Positions 53,852-62,877 of a stretch of 64,000 nucleotides of DNA are shown one piece after another (positions within the stretch are counted from its first letter, which is position 1; each line of letters begins with the position of its first letter). Below the pieces are notes generated by a model, which was not told the DNA's origin, searched no databases, and was given only the letters and a program-made list of their open reading frames with translations. A program made the translations under genes and the position numbers. Source of the DNA: JACPYM01 sp031423495 (GTDB lineage: Bacteria; Acidobacteriota; Blastocatellia; RBC074); NCBI GenBank assembly GCA_031423495.1, contig JANPFP010000072.1:7971-71970 (forward strand). The letters are read 5' to 3'.

Positions 53852-54617
53852 ACCAGCTACGGTTTGGACGGGCGACAACGGCGTCATGCGTCCCGTGAAT
53901 TACGAAGTTTTGTTTGACGTAGAAGAAGACCACTGGTGGTTCGTCGGCAGACGCGCAGTCGTTTTCGGCTTGATTGAAGAAGCCCTGAAAAATACCCAAC
54001 AACTGGCGACGCTCGACATCGGATGCGGAACCGGCGCGACGCTTGATCGCCTGCGCAGCTTCGGCACCGCGCAAGGCGTAGACCTTTCAGAAATCCCCTT
54101 ACGCTTTACGCGCCAACGCGGGCACGACCGCCTGGTTTGCGCGAGCGCGACCGAGTTGCCCTTCGCTGACGATTCGTTCGATCTCATCACCGGCCTCGAT
54201 GTCGTCGAACACGTAGACGACGACCTCGGCGCGTTGCGCGAAATCAATCGTGTGCTCAAACCCGGCGCGCCCGCCGTGCTGTTCGTACCAGCCTTTCAAT
54301 CGTTGTGGGGGCCGAACGATGTGCAATCAGGCCACAAGCGCCGTTACCGTTTGCCGCAACTGCAAAGCGTGGTCGAAGCCGCCGGGCTGCACGTTGAAAA
54401 AATCACTTACAGCAATCTCGCCATGTTCGCGCCCATCTGGCTCGGACGGCGCTTGCTGACGCTGCTCGGCAAAGAAGAACAATCAGAGAACCGCATCAAT
54501 CATCCGCTCATCAACGGCTTGCTCACAAAACTTTTCGCCAGCGAAGCGAATTGGTTACGCAAACACTCACTGCCGTTTGGCGTATCCATCGTCTGCGTCG
54601 CACGAAAAAACCCGTAA
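53841..54617 (+). CDS. class I SAM-dependent methyltransferase
   Basis: 258 residues from the ATG at 53841, which has GGGGAGG seven nt upstream and overlaps the preceding gene by 11 bp. An N-terminal HWWFVGRR motif is usual for this family. LDIGCGTGATLDRL binds SAM, and ITGLDVVEHVDDDLGAL is the following acidic motif. HKRRYRLPQL matches the C-terminal segment of the group often found beside DPM-like GT2 genes, as here. Confidence 0.9.
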   Translation: MATEPATVWTGDNGVMRPVNYEVLFDVEEDHWWFVGRRAVVFGLIEEALKNTQQLATLDIGCGTGATLDRLRSFGTAQGVDLSEIPLRFTRQRGHDRLVCASATELPFADDSFDLITGLDVVEHVDDDLGALREINRVLKPGAPAVLFVPAFQSLWGPNDVQSGHKRRYRLPQLQSVVEAAGLHVEKITYSNLAMFAPIWLGRRLLTLLGKEEQSENRINHPLINGLLTKLFASEANWLRKHSLPFGVSIVCVARKNP

Positions 54618-54626
54618 CATATAGCT

Positions 54627-55616
54627 ATGACTACGACTGCCCCAAACACTCCGCACTCCGTTCGTCTTTCGCTCTTCCTGCCCGTTTATAACGAAGAAGA
54701 AAACCTGCTGCGCCTGAACACCAAAATCTTTGAGGCGATGGCGGCGCTCGGGCAAACCTTCGAGATCATTTACGTAGACGACGGCAGCCGCGACGGCAGC
54801 CTGGCTTTGCTAAAACAATTTGCCGACGCCGACCCGCGCGTCAAGGTCGTAGCCTTTCGGCGCAACTATGGACAAACCGCCGCGATGGCCGCCGGCATTC
54901 ACGCCGCGAGCGGCGAGATATTGATTCCGATGGATGCCGATTTGCAGAACGATCCGGCTGACATCAAGCGATTGCTCGACAAACTCGACGAAGGCTTTGA
55001 CGTAGTCTCAGGCTGGCGCAAAGACCGACAAGATGCGTTTATCACACGCACGTTTCCTTCGCGCATCGCCAACGCGCTGATCTCGCGCATCGGCGGCGTC
55101 CCGCTGCACGATTACGGCTGTTCGCTCAAAGCCTATCGCCGCGAAGTGTTGAAAGACGTGAACCTTTACGGCGAGATGCACCGCTTCATTCCGATCTATG
55201 CCGCGTGGGCGGGCGGACGAGTCACAGAGATTCCCGTCACGCATCATCCGCGTACCGCAGGCGTTTCAAAGTATGGCTTGTCGCGCACCATCAAAGTCGT
55301 CTTCGATATGGTGACGATCAAGTTCATGGCGAGCTATCTGACCAAGCCGATTTATCTGTTCGGCGGAGCAGGTCTAACGTCATTTGTGATTTCTTTGCTC
55401 GCAGCGGCGATGGCTTTCTTGATGAAGTTTCTGGATTGGCCGAAACACGCGGACTTCATTCAAACGCCCCTGCCCGTCGTAGCGATGGTGCTATTCGCCT
55501 TGGGCGTACAGTTTTTCCTGATGGGCTTGATCGCCGAAATCGTCGTACGCACTTATCACGAATCGCAGGGCAAACCGATTTATACGGTGAAGGCACGCTA
55601 TAACTTTAGCGAGTGA
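54627..55616 (+). CDS. DPM/GtrB-like GT2 glycosyltransferase with C-terminal membrane helices
   Basis: 329 residues. LSLFLPVYNEEENLLRL, YVDDGSRDGSLALL, FRRNYGQTAAMAAGI and PMDADLQNDPADI identify a polyprenyl-phosphate sugar transferase; RFIPIYAAWAGGRVTEIPVTHHPR is the usual second-half motif. Two C-terminal helices (about 240-265 and 285-310) anchor it. It follows the two methyltransferases with a 9-nt gap. Unlike the ArnC-like gene at 42 kb, its base composition is that of the chromosome flank. Confidence 0.92.
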   Translation: MTTTAPNTPHSVRLSLFLPVYNEEENLLRLNTKIFEAMAALGQTFEIIYVDDGSRDGSLALLKQFADADPRVKVVAFRRNYGQTAAMAAGIHAASGEILIPMDADLQNDPADIKRLLDKLDEGFDVVSGWRKDRQDAFITRTFPSRIANALISRIGGVPLHDYGCSLKAYRREVLKDVNLYGEMHRFIPIYAAWAGGRVTEIPVTHHPRTAGVSKYGLSRTIKVVFDMVTIKFMASYLTKPIYLFGGAGLTSFVISLLAAAMAFLMKFLDWPKHADFIQTPLPVVAMVLFALGVQFFLMGLIAEIVVRTYHESQGKPIYTVKARYNFSE

Positions 55617-55619
55617 TAT

Positions 55620-55728
55620 GGAGTGCGGTTCGGCTTGCCGCCGCTTTCCGTTCGCGGCCTGAGAATTTCACTGTGACTCGAGTCGTTCGCTGACGAACAC
55701 CAAAGCGGCGGCAAGCCGACCGCACCCC
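55620..55728. repeat. PAL2 palindrome, second locus
   Basis: GTGCGGTTCGGCTTGCCGCC... (55623-55647) and its complement (55702-55725) pair with one extra T. A GTTCG/CGAAC pair lies further in. The element fills the gap between the convergent GT2 and der genes and shares its arm sequence with the PAL2 element at 17475-17666. Confidence 0.85.
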
Positions 55729-55733
55729 ATCGG

Positions 55734-57176
55734 CTACTTCGTTCGCCCCTTCAACTTAATCCGAATCGGTGTCGCGTAAAAATCAAACGTCTCGCGCAGC
55801 CGATTGATCAAATAGCGTTCGTAAGAAAAATGCAATTGTTTCGGACTGTTGGAAAATAAAACGAAGGTCGGCGGCCTGATGTTCGATTGCGTGATGTATT
55901 TGACCTTCACCTTTTTGCCCGACGGCGTAGTCGCTTTAGGCTGCTCTAAATGCTCGGTATAGAACACATTCAACTCTGCCGTAGGGATTCTCAGGTTACG
56001 CGCGCGATTCGCTTTGGCGATTAACTCAGGCAGCTTGACGACGCGCTGACCGGTGAGGGCTGAAATGAATACCATCGGCGCGTATTCCAGAAACCGCATC
56101 GCCATCCTTACTTTTTCTTCAAACGAATAAATCGTGTAGCCGTCTTTTTCTACAGCGTCCCATTTGTTGACGACGATGATGACAGAGCGTCCGGCTTCGT
56201 GGGCGTATCCGGCGATGTTGGCGTCGAGCGCGGTGACGCCTTCGATGCCGTCAATCAGTACGAGTACGACATCGGCGCGTTCGATGTGCTTGCGCGCCAT
56301 CACGACCGACATCTTTTCTTCCATATCAAAGGTTTTGCCTTTGCGGCGAATGCCGGCGGTATCAATCACGCGCAACTTGATCGGATTGCCTTCGTCATCA
56401 GTCGCGGCGAACACGGTGTCTACGGCATCGCGCGTCGTACCGGGAATCGGCGAAACGATGACGCGCTCTTGGCCCAACAGTTTGTTAATCAACGAAGACT
56501 TGCCGACGTTCGGGCGTCCGATGATGGCGACATTGATTTCGCGGCTTTGCGGTTTGCGCGCGACGACTAGCGGCAACTTTTCGGTCACGGCATCGAGCAA
56601 TTCGCCGAGGTCGTGTCCGTGTTCGGCAGAGATCGGATAAACGCCTTCGAATCCGAGTTGATAAAATTCCTGCGCCTGCTGGCTGACGCTTTCAGTTTCA
56701 GATTTATTGGCTGCCACGAAAATCGGCTTGTTCAACTTGCGCAAAAATTCGGCAATCTCTTCGTCGAGTGAAACCATTCCGTTGCGCGCGTCTACGACAA
56801 AGATGATGGCGCTGGCTTCGGCGATGGCGGTTTTGGCTTGCTTGAAAATGTTGGCGGGAATCGTGGCTTCGTCATCGGGCACGATGCCGCCAGTGTCAAT
56901 CAGGCGGAACATACGATCCTGCCATTCGACTTCGCCATAAATGCGGTCGCGCGTGATGCCCGGAATATCGCCGACGATGGAACGCCGTTGGCCGACGAGG
57001 CGATTGAATAACGTAGACTTGCCTACGTTAGGTCGCCCGATGATCGCTACGACGGGCAGCGAATTGATATACGCCTCGTCGTCGAGCGCGTCTTCGTCAC
57101 CGTCTGGGGGCTGTTCGTCAAACACGTTATCCAGCAGTTCGATCAGTTCGTCAGGATTTGCAGAATCGTCAGTCAT
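55734..57176 (-). CDS. der: ribosome biogenesis GTPase Der
   Basis: 480 residues from the ATG at 57176; a GTG six codons upstream is also possible. Two tandem GTPase domains each show GRPNVGKS (P-loop), DTAGI/DTGGI and NKSE/NKWD motifs, and the C-terminal KH-like domain includes FVLFSNSPKQLHFSYERYLINRLRE. Der (EngA) acts in assembly of the 50S subunit. An acidic ~30-residue N terminus precedes the first domain. Confidence 0.96.
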   Translation of the reverse strand: MTDDSANPDELIELLDNVFDEQPPDGDEDALDDEAYINSLPVVAIIGRPNVGKSTLFNRLVGQRRSIVGDIPGITRDRIYGEVEWQDRMFRLIDTGGIVPDDEATIPANIFKQAKTAIAEASAIIFVVDARNGMVSLDEEIAEFLRKLNKPIFVAANKSETESVSQQAQEFYQLGFEGVYPISAEHGHDLGELLDAVTEKLPLVVARKPQSREINVAIIGRPNVGKSSLINKLLGQERVIVSPIPGTTRDAVDTVFAATDDEGNPIKLRVIDTAGIRRKGKTFDMEEKMSVVMARKHIERADVVLVLIDGIEGVTALDANIAGYAHEAGRSVIIVVNKWDAVEKDGYTIYSFEEKVRMAMRFLEYAPMVFISALTGQRVVKLPELIAKANRARNLRIPTAELNVFYTEHLEQPKATTPSGKKVKVKYITQSNIRPPTFVLFSNSPKQLHFSYERYLINRLRETFDFYATPIRIKLKGRTK

Positions 57177-57319
57177 AAGGAATGCTTTGCTCACTACGTA
57201 AAATACACATGAAACCGACAGGCGGTCTCAAAAGTCTATGAGACTAGCGAAACGGCTCCGCAATGACAACAGCGCGGAAGCTCAATGCAACTGATTACTT
57301 TTTGGAGGAGAACACAAAG

Positions 57320-58357
57320 ATGCGCAACATCACTCTCGCATTCATTCTTTTACTTGCCAGCGTCAGCGCAAGCTTCGCGCAGGCAGATGCCAAAGCCGAC
57401 GCGATCATCAAACAGGCGCGCGCCGCCATCGGCAAAGAAGACAAATTCAAAGCAGTGCAAAACCTAACGGCAGAAGGCATCGTTCGTTCGCAAAGTCAGA
57501 TGGGGCAACAGGAACTCACGCTGGAACTCGAAATGCTGATGCCTGATAAAATTAAACTGACCCAGACCATGCAATTCGGCACGATCATCCGCGCCTTTGA
57601 CGGCACGGGGATGTGGACTGATTTCATTCCTGCCGTTGGCATGGGCGGTGGTGGTGGCGGCGCGCGTATGATGATGGGCGGCGGACCGGGCGGACCCGGC
57701 GGCGGAGCGAATTCGGCGATGGCGACCTATATGCAACAGCAACAGCGCCGTGAATTTTACCTGATGTTGCTGGGCTTTTTTCTCGCCCCACCCGCCAGCG
57801 CGCAAATGAGTTACGCCTTCGTCGGTGAAGCGCCCGGCCCTGAAGGCGCAAAGCTCAACGTGATTGATGCCAAAACGGCTGATGGAATTGTCACGCGACT
57901 TTATTTCAATCAGGAAACCAGTCGCCTGATCGGGATGAGTTACAAAGCCAAAAATATGCGTCTCGGACGCGGTGGCCCTGGCGGCGCTCAAGCTGGCGGA
58001 CAACCACGTCCCCAAGCGGAAGGCGGGCAGCGGCAAGGCGCACCACCAGCCGCTGGCAATGCGCAAGCTGGGCAAGGTCAAGCCGGGCAACGTACGCCAA
58101 TGACGCCGGAAGAAATCGAAAAGAGAAACAAAGAGCGGCAGGAAGCTTTCGACAAAGCGCCTGAGTCAGACTATCGCTGGGCTTTTGACGATTATCGCAG
58201 CGTCAACGGTTTGAACTTGCCGCACCGCATTACCAAGTCAGAAAACAGTACGCCCAACGAAGAGTGGGAGATCAGCAAGTACAAAGCGAACAACAACAAG
58301 ATCACGGCGGAAAAGTTCGTGAAGAAAGAAAAGCCCGCTCCGACGGCGCAACCGTAA
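57320..58357 (+). CDS. exported LolA-like protein with Gly/Gln-rich insert
   Basis: 345 residues from the ATG at 57320, chosen for the GGAGGAG Shine-Dalgarno and the signal peptide (MRNITLAFILLLASVSASFAQ). The N-terminal half (IIKQARAAIGKEDKFKAVQNLTAEG) is typical of acidobacterial proteins with an outer-membrane-lipoprotein-sorting (LolA/LolB-like) fold. A Gly/Met-rich patch occurs near 115-135 and a Gly/Pro/Gln-rich linker near 230-275. The C-terminal SDYRWAFDDYRSVNGLNLPHRI matches the end of the same fold. The role is unknown. Confidence 0.7.
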   Translation: MRNITLAFILLLASVSASFAQADAKADAIIKQARAAIGKEDKFKAVQNLTAEGIVRSQSQMGQQELTLELEMLMPDKIKLTQTMQFGTIIRAFDGTGMWTDFIPAVGMGGGGGGARMMMGGGPGGPGGGANSAMATYMQQQQRREFYLMLLGFFLAPPASAQMSYAFVGEAPGPEGAKLNVIDAKTADGIVTRLYFNQETSRLIGMSYKAKNMRLGRGGPGGAQAGGQPRPQAEGGQRQGAPPAAGNAQAGQGQAGQRTPMTPEEIEKRNKERQEAFDKAPESDYRWAFDDYRSVNGLNLPHRITKSENSTPNEEWEISKYKANNNKITAEKFVKKEKPAPTAQP

Positions 58358-58383
58358 CGGCAATTCACTGAGCGATAAACGGC

Positions 58384-58437
58384 AAACCGCGCAACCTTTC
58401 CCTTCAAACAAGCGAGAGGTTGCGCGGTTTTTCTTTT
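58384..58437 (+). terminator. rho-independent terminator
   Basis: AAACCGCGCAACCT (58384-58397) pairs perfectly with AGGTTGCGCGGTTT (58417-58430), followed by TTTCTTTT. It ends the LolA-like gene, whose stop is 27 nt upstream. Confidence 0.85.
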
Positions 58438-58539
58438 GCCGCTTTACCTGATCGAAATTCACGATTGACATTCAAAATAACTGCACGCATCATCCGGCAT
58501 CTTTTGCGTCCCTTAACCCCCAAAACTGCCGGAAAGCGA

Positions 58540-59244
58540 ATGCAAGAAAGTCTTACCCTAACCCAAACCCTGACGAATCTCGCCGAACTCGACCGGTATA
58601 ACTACTGGCTTTATGAGCAAATCGCCGAAGCCGTCGGCGAGCGTGTCTTAGAAGTAGGTTCAGGCACAGGCAACATCACGCAATTTTTGGCTACCGCCGG
58701 ACGCGCGGTCACTGCCACTGATGTCGTACCGAGTTATCGCCGCCTGTTGCAAGAAACCTTTGCCCAGCAACCGCAAGTCAGCGTAGGCGTATTTAATTTA
58801 GATCAAGCTGCGCCGGATGAATACGTGCAGCACAGCTTCGACACGGTGGTGTGCCTTAACGTACTCGAACACATCGAAAACGATCTTTACGCGCTGCAAC
58901 AAATGCGCAAGGTGTTAGCGCGAGGCGGCAAGCTGGCGTTGCTCGTACCGTCGCATCAAATTCTTTACGGCGAATTCGACCGCGCGGTCGGACACTTTCG
59001 CCGCTACGAACGCAAAGGCCTGCACGAACTGCTTGAGCAAGCGGGCTTTCGCGTACGCCAAACCAAATTTTTCAGTATGGTGGCGATGCTGCCGTGGTTC
59101 ATCAATGGGCGCGTATTGAAACGCGATTACCTCCCGCCAAATCAAGCCGATTTAGCTAATCGGTTAGTGCCGTTGCTCAAGCTCGAAAAGCTCATCGGCC
59201 CGCCGTGCGGCATCTCGCTCATCGCAATCGCAGAAAAAGTTTAG
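58540..59244 (+). CDS. class I SAM-dependent methyltransferase
   Basis: 234 residues from the ATG at 58540 with GGAAAG upstream; the open frame further upstream crosses the terminator and is excluded. LEVGSGTGNITQFLATAGRAVTATDV near residue 36 binds SAM, VVCLNVLEHIENDLYALQ is the following motif, and VPSHQILYGEFDRAVGHFRRY is typical of the methyltransferases often found near GT2 genes. The substrate is unknown. Confidence 0.9.
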   Translation: MQESLTLTQTLTNLAELDRYNYWLYEQIAEAVGERVLEVGSGTGNITQFLATAGRAVTATDVVPSYRRLLQETFAQQPQVSVGVFNLDQAAPDEYVQHSFDTVVCLNVLEHIENDLYALQQMRKVLARGGKLALLVPSHQILYGEFDRAVGHFRRYERKGLHELLEQAGFRVRQTKFFSMVAMLPWFINGRVLKRDYLPPNQADLANRLVPLLKLEKLIGPPCGISLIAIAEKV

Positions 59245-59246
59245 GA

Positions 59247-59325
59247 AAGTCTAGTGAAGTCTGGGGAAGTCTTGAGAAGTCATCCTGCCGGACTTCGCAA
59301 GGCTTTCCCAGGCTTCACTAGACTT
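59247..59325. repeat. long hairpin of GAAGTCT-like words
   Basis: Arms 59247-59281 and 59291-59325 (35 nt each) match except at four positions, three of which could still form G-U pairs in RNA, around a 9-nt loop. AAGTCT recurs within the arms. It lies between the methyltransferase and proS. Confidence 0.85.
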
Positions 59326-59341
59326 AAAGGACTTTTTGAAT

Positions 59342-61135
59342 ATGCGTTGGTCAAAATTTTTCATCCCTACTCTCCGCGAAGAACCTGCTGATGCCGAAGT
59401 CATCAGCCATAAGCTGCTTGTGCGTGCCGGATTCGTCCGCCAACTCGGCGCGGGCCTTTATTCTTACCTGCCGCTCGCGCAACGTTCCGTACTCAAAATT
59501 TGCGAAATCATTCGTCAAGAAATGAACGCCATCGGCGGGCAGGAATTCTTTCTGCCTGCGTTGCATCCGGCTGAAATCTGGCAGGAATCTGGCCGCTGGT
59601 CGTTGATGGGCGACAACATGTTTCGCCTCAAAGACCGCAAGGGCAGCGACTATTGCCTCGGCATGACGCACGAAGAAATTTTCACCGACCTCGCGCGCCG
59701 CGAGCTGCGCTCTTACAAACAACTGCCCCAGATCTGGTATCAGATTCAGACCAAGTTCCGTGACGAACCCCGCCCCAAGTCGGGCTTGCTGCGCGTGCGC
59801 CAGTTCACGATGAAGGACGCTTACACCTTTGACGTAGATTTCGCCGGACTCGACAAATCTTTCGAAGATCAACGCGCGGCGTATTGCAAAGTCTACTCGC
59901 GCTGCGGGCTGGATTTCGTCATCGTTGATGCCGATACCGGCGCGATGGGCGGCTCGGCGTCGAACGAATTCATGGTTTACACCAACGCGGGCGAAGACCT
60001 CGTGGCGAGTTGCGCGGCGTGTGGCTACGCGGCGAATACTGAAAAGGCTACGTCACGTCTGCCTGCGGTTGATGATGGCAGCGAAGCGTTGGCGATGGAA
60101 AAGTTCCCTACGCCTAACGTGCGCACGATTGACGACTTGATTACGTTTGAGGGCGGAGCCGCTGCGAACAAGCAGATCAAGACGCTGGTTTACGTCGCGG
60201 TCGCCGAGAACGCCAAAGGCGAAGCACGAACGACGCCGTTTCTCGCCTTGTTGCGCGGCGATCATCCGTTGAGCGAAGCAAAAGTCACGAACGCCGCCGC
60301 GAAGCTCTGTAATAAGGACGGCTTTGAAGTCAGCACAACCCGTCCCGCGCATCCCGAAGAAATTTTTGATTTGATGAACGCCCACGCGGGCAGCCTCGGC
60401 GCAGTCAGTGCGGCGCTCAAAAACGCCAAGCTATTCATCATCGCCGACGAAGCCTTGCGCGGACGTTTCAATATGACGACCGGAGCTAACGACGACGATC
60501 ATCACTTCCGCAATGTGTCTATCGAACGCGACATCAAGGTTACGGCGTGGGCTGAATTGCGCACCGTGGCCGAAGGCGAAGGCTGTCCGAATTGCGAAGC
60601 CAACCTGCGTTTGGGCAAGGCGCTCGAAGTCGGCCACATCTTCAAGCTGGGTTTGAAATACAGCAAAGCCTTGAACGCGACGGTGCTGAATGCCGACGGC
60701 AAGCCTACGCCGCTGGTGATGGGCAGTTACGGCATTGGTGTCGAACGCATCCTCGCCGCCGCCATCGAATTGCATCACGACGAAGCTGGGATTAAATTCC
60801 CCATCACAATTGCTCCGTTTCAAATCGTAGTCACGCCGCTCAATGTCAAAGACGCCGAACTCAAAGCCGCCGGCGAAAGCATTTACGGCGAGTTGCTCAA
60901 GGCAACCGTAGACGTGCTTTACGACGACCGCGACGAACGCCCCGGTGTGAAATTGAATGACGCTGATTTAGTCGGCTTCCCTTTTCAAATTCGCATCGGC
61001 GCGAAAAAGTTCAAAGAAGGCTTGTGTGAATTTTATGATCGCGCTACGCGGCAGTCAGAAGACATGGCGTTGAGTGAAGTCGTAGCGATTGCGGCGGCGC
61101 GCGTTGCACAAGCAATGAAATCGCTTAACGGTTAG
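59342..61135 (+). CDS. proS: proline--tRNA ligase
   Basis: 597 residues from the ATG at 59342, preceded by AAAGGAC. This is the bacterial form of class II ProRS: motif 1-2 region at the N terminus (LPLAQRSVLKICEIIRQEMN, LRVRQFTMKDAYTFD), a YbaK-like editing insertion at about 235-395 that clears mischarged Ala-tRNA, and the C-terminal anticodon-binding domain (LYDDRDERPGVKLNDADLVGFP). An 83-bp imperfect palindrome follows downstream. Confidence 0.96.
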   Translation: MRWSKFFIPTLREEPADAEVISHKLLVRAGFVRQLGAGLYSYLPLAQRSVLKICEIIRQEMNAIGGQEFFLPALHPAEIWQESGRWSLMGDNMFRLKDRKGSDYCLGMTHEEIFTDLARRELRSYKQLPQIWYQIQTKFRDEPRPKSGLLRVRQFTMKDAYTFDVDFAGLDKSFEDQRAAYCKVYSRCGLDFVIVDADTGAMGGSASNEFMVYTNAGEDLVASCAACGYAANTEKATSRLPAVDDGSEALAMEKFPTPNVRTIDDLITFEGGAAANKQIKTLVYVAVAENAKGEARTTPFLALLRGDHPLSEAKVTNAAAKLCNKDGFEVSTTRPAHPEEIFDLMNAHAGSLGAVSAALKNAKLFIIADEALRGRFNMTTGANDDDHHFRNVSIERDIKVTAWAELRTVAEGEGCPNCEANLRLGKALEVGHIFKLGLKYSKALNATVLNADGKPTPLVMGSYGIGVERILAAAIELHHDEAGIKFPITIAPFQIVVTPLNVKDAELKAAGESIYGELLKATVDVLYDDRDERPGVKLNDADLVGFPFQIRIGAKKFKEGLCEFYDRATRQSEDMALSEVVAIAAARVAQAMKSLNG

Positions 61136-61173
61136 AGCCTGTTTTGAAATTTGATGTTCGCCTTTACCTGACG

Positions 61174-61256
61174 GGGATTTCGCCACAAAAAGGCACAAGC
61201 GCCACAAAAAGTTTCTTTCCTTTTGTGGTGTATGTGCTTCTTCATGGCGAAATCCC
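61174..61256. repeat. imperfect palindrome of CGCCACAAAA-type words
   Basis: GGGATTTCGCC (61174-61184) and GGCGAAATCCC (61246-61256) pair perfectly. The inner parts pair partly (GCACAAGCGCCACAAAA against TTTTGTGGTGTATGTGC). It lies in the proS to DUF1501 gap. Confidence 0.8.
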
Positions 61257-61315
61257 TCCAAACCAAAGCGGATAATCAATCTCCAATTATGCTCTTAAAC
61301 GCAAGGATGAATGAT

Positions 61316-62737
61316 ATGACCGCAGAACACTATCGCATTACCAACACGCGCCGCGAATTTTTGCGGGATGCTTTTTGCGGATTCGGCGGTATGGCTTTCG
61401 GCGCAATGCTCGCGGCGCAAGAAACCTATGCACAATCGGCTAATCCGCTGGCGCCGAAAAAACCGCATCTGCCTGCCAAAGCCAAGTCAGTCATCTTCCT
61501 TTTTCTGAGCGGCGGGCCGAGCCATATGGACTCGTTCGACCCAAAGCCGTTGCTCAACAAGTTGCACGGGCAAAAGCGTCCGGCGAGTTTTGGCGAAGCG
61601 AAATATCAATTCGTCTCCCCCAACGCGACGTTGCTGGGTTCACAACGAAAGTTTCAACGCTACGGCAAAAACGGCATAGAGGTCAGCGACCTGTTCCCGC
61701 ATTTGGCGCAGCGCATTGACGACGTAGCCGTGATTCGTTCGGTGCATAGCGATATGGTCGTGCATTCTGCCGCGCAATATCAGTTGTTCACGGGGCGCGT
61801 GATTCCGGGCTTTCCGAGCATGGGGGCGTGGTCGGTTTATGGCTTGGGTGCGGAATCACAATCGCTGCCCGCTTATGTCGTATTGCCCGACCCGCACGGT
61901 GCGCAAGAAGGCGGCATGCCGATGTACTCAAACGGCTTCCTGCCAGCGGTTTATCAGCCGACGATGTTTCGCCCCGGTGATCGTCCGGTGTTGAATCTCG
62001 ACTTGCCCAAAGGCGTCTCGCTCGACCAACGTCGCAAGACGCTGGGCTTGCTCAAGCAACTCAATCAGATGGATATGCAGCCCGACGATGCAGAGTTTTC
62101 AGCGCGGCTGAATGCTTATGACCTGGCCTTCAAGATGCAAACCGAAGCGCCTGCGATTTTTGATTTGTCGAACGAACCGCAAGAGACGCTAGACCTTTAC
62201 GGCATCGGCAAACCGGCGACGGATGATTACGGACGGCGCTGCTTGATGGCGCGGCGCTTGGTCGAGAAAGGGGTGCGCTTCGTTTGTCCCGTCTCAGGCG
62301 GAGGCACGGGCAACTTGCAATGGGACGCGCACAGCGACCTCGAAGAAAACCACTTGCGAATGGCTGCGCAAAGCGATCAGCCGATGGCGGCGCTGTTGAC
62401 CGATTTGAAACGGCGCGGGTTGTTGGATTCGACCTTAGTCGTCATCGGCGGCGAGTTCGGACGTTCGCCCGAATCAGAAGGCAGCAAAGGCCGCGATCAT
62501 CACAACCTCGGCTATACGATGTTGATGGCGGGCGGCGGCGTGAAAGGCGGCATCGTACACGGCGCGACTGACGACATCGGACTGCGTGCGATTGAGAAGC
62601 CAGTACATTTGCGTGACCTGCACGCTACGATTTTGCATCAGTTGGGACTCGATCAAGAACTGCTCACTTACCTGCATTTGGGCCGCGAAGAACGGCTGAC
62701 TGAAACGCTCGGCAACGTTGTGACGGACATCATCTAG
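61316..62737 (+). CDS. DUF1501 family exported protein
   Basis: 473 residues from the ATG at 61316, which has AAGGA about 8 nt upstream; other in-frame ATGs lie further upstream. RREFLRDAFCGFGGMAFGAMLAAQ at the N terminus is a twin-arginine signal. FLFLSGGPSHMDSFDPKP, VSGGGTGNLQWDAHSDLEEN, VVIGGEFGRSPE, RDHHNLGYTMLMAGGGVKGG and LHLGREERLT are typical of DUF1501 proteins, whose fold is related to alkaline phosphatase/sulfatase. These often occur with a DUF1553/DUF1549 cytochrome gene, not present here. The biochemical role is unknown. Confidence 0.9.
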   Translation: MTAEHYRITNTRREFLRDAFCGFGGMAFGAMLAAQETYAQSANPLAPKKPHLPAKAKSVIFLFLSGGPSHMDSFDPKPLLNKLHGQKRPASFGEAKYQFVSPNATLLGSQRKFQRYGKNGIEVSDLFPHLAQRIDDVAVIRSVHSDMVVHSAAQYQLFTGRVIPGFPSMGAWSVYGLGAESQSLPAYVVLPDPHGAQEGGMPMYSNGFLPAVYQPTMFRPGDRPVLNLDLPKGVSLDQRRKTLGLLKQLNQMDMQPDDAEFSARLNAYDLAFKMQTEAPAIFDLSNEPQETLDLYGIGKPATDDYGRRCLMARRLVEKGVRFVCPVSGGGTGNLQWDAHSDLEENHLRMAAQSDQPMAALLTDLKRRGLLDSTLVVIGGEFGRSPESEGSKGRDHHNLGYTMLMAGGGVKGGIVHGATDDIGLRAIEKPVHLRDLHATILHQLGLDQELLTYLHLGREERLTETLGNVVTDII

Positions 62738-62827
62738 ACAATTGTTGTGACTGCTTAAGCCGATGAGTAGCAATTATGGGACGGCTGATAAACGCCAATT
62801 ATGAGCAAGGTTTGCCGAATACAAATG

Positions 62828-62857
62828 TTGCCGACTGCATCAAAATATGGGTAAACT
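62828..62857 (+). promoter_or_regulatory. possible promoter of the vapBC-like pair
   Basis: TTGCCG (62828-62833) and TAAACT (62852-62857) are 18 bp apart, about 20 nt upstream of the start codon. AGAGGT precedes the ATG at 62878 as ribosome-binding site. Confidence 0.3.
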
Positions 62858-62877
62858 AAAGGTAAGAGGTAAACATT

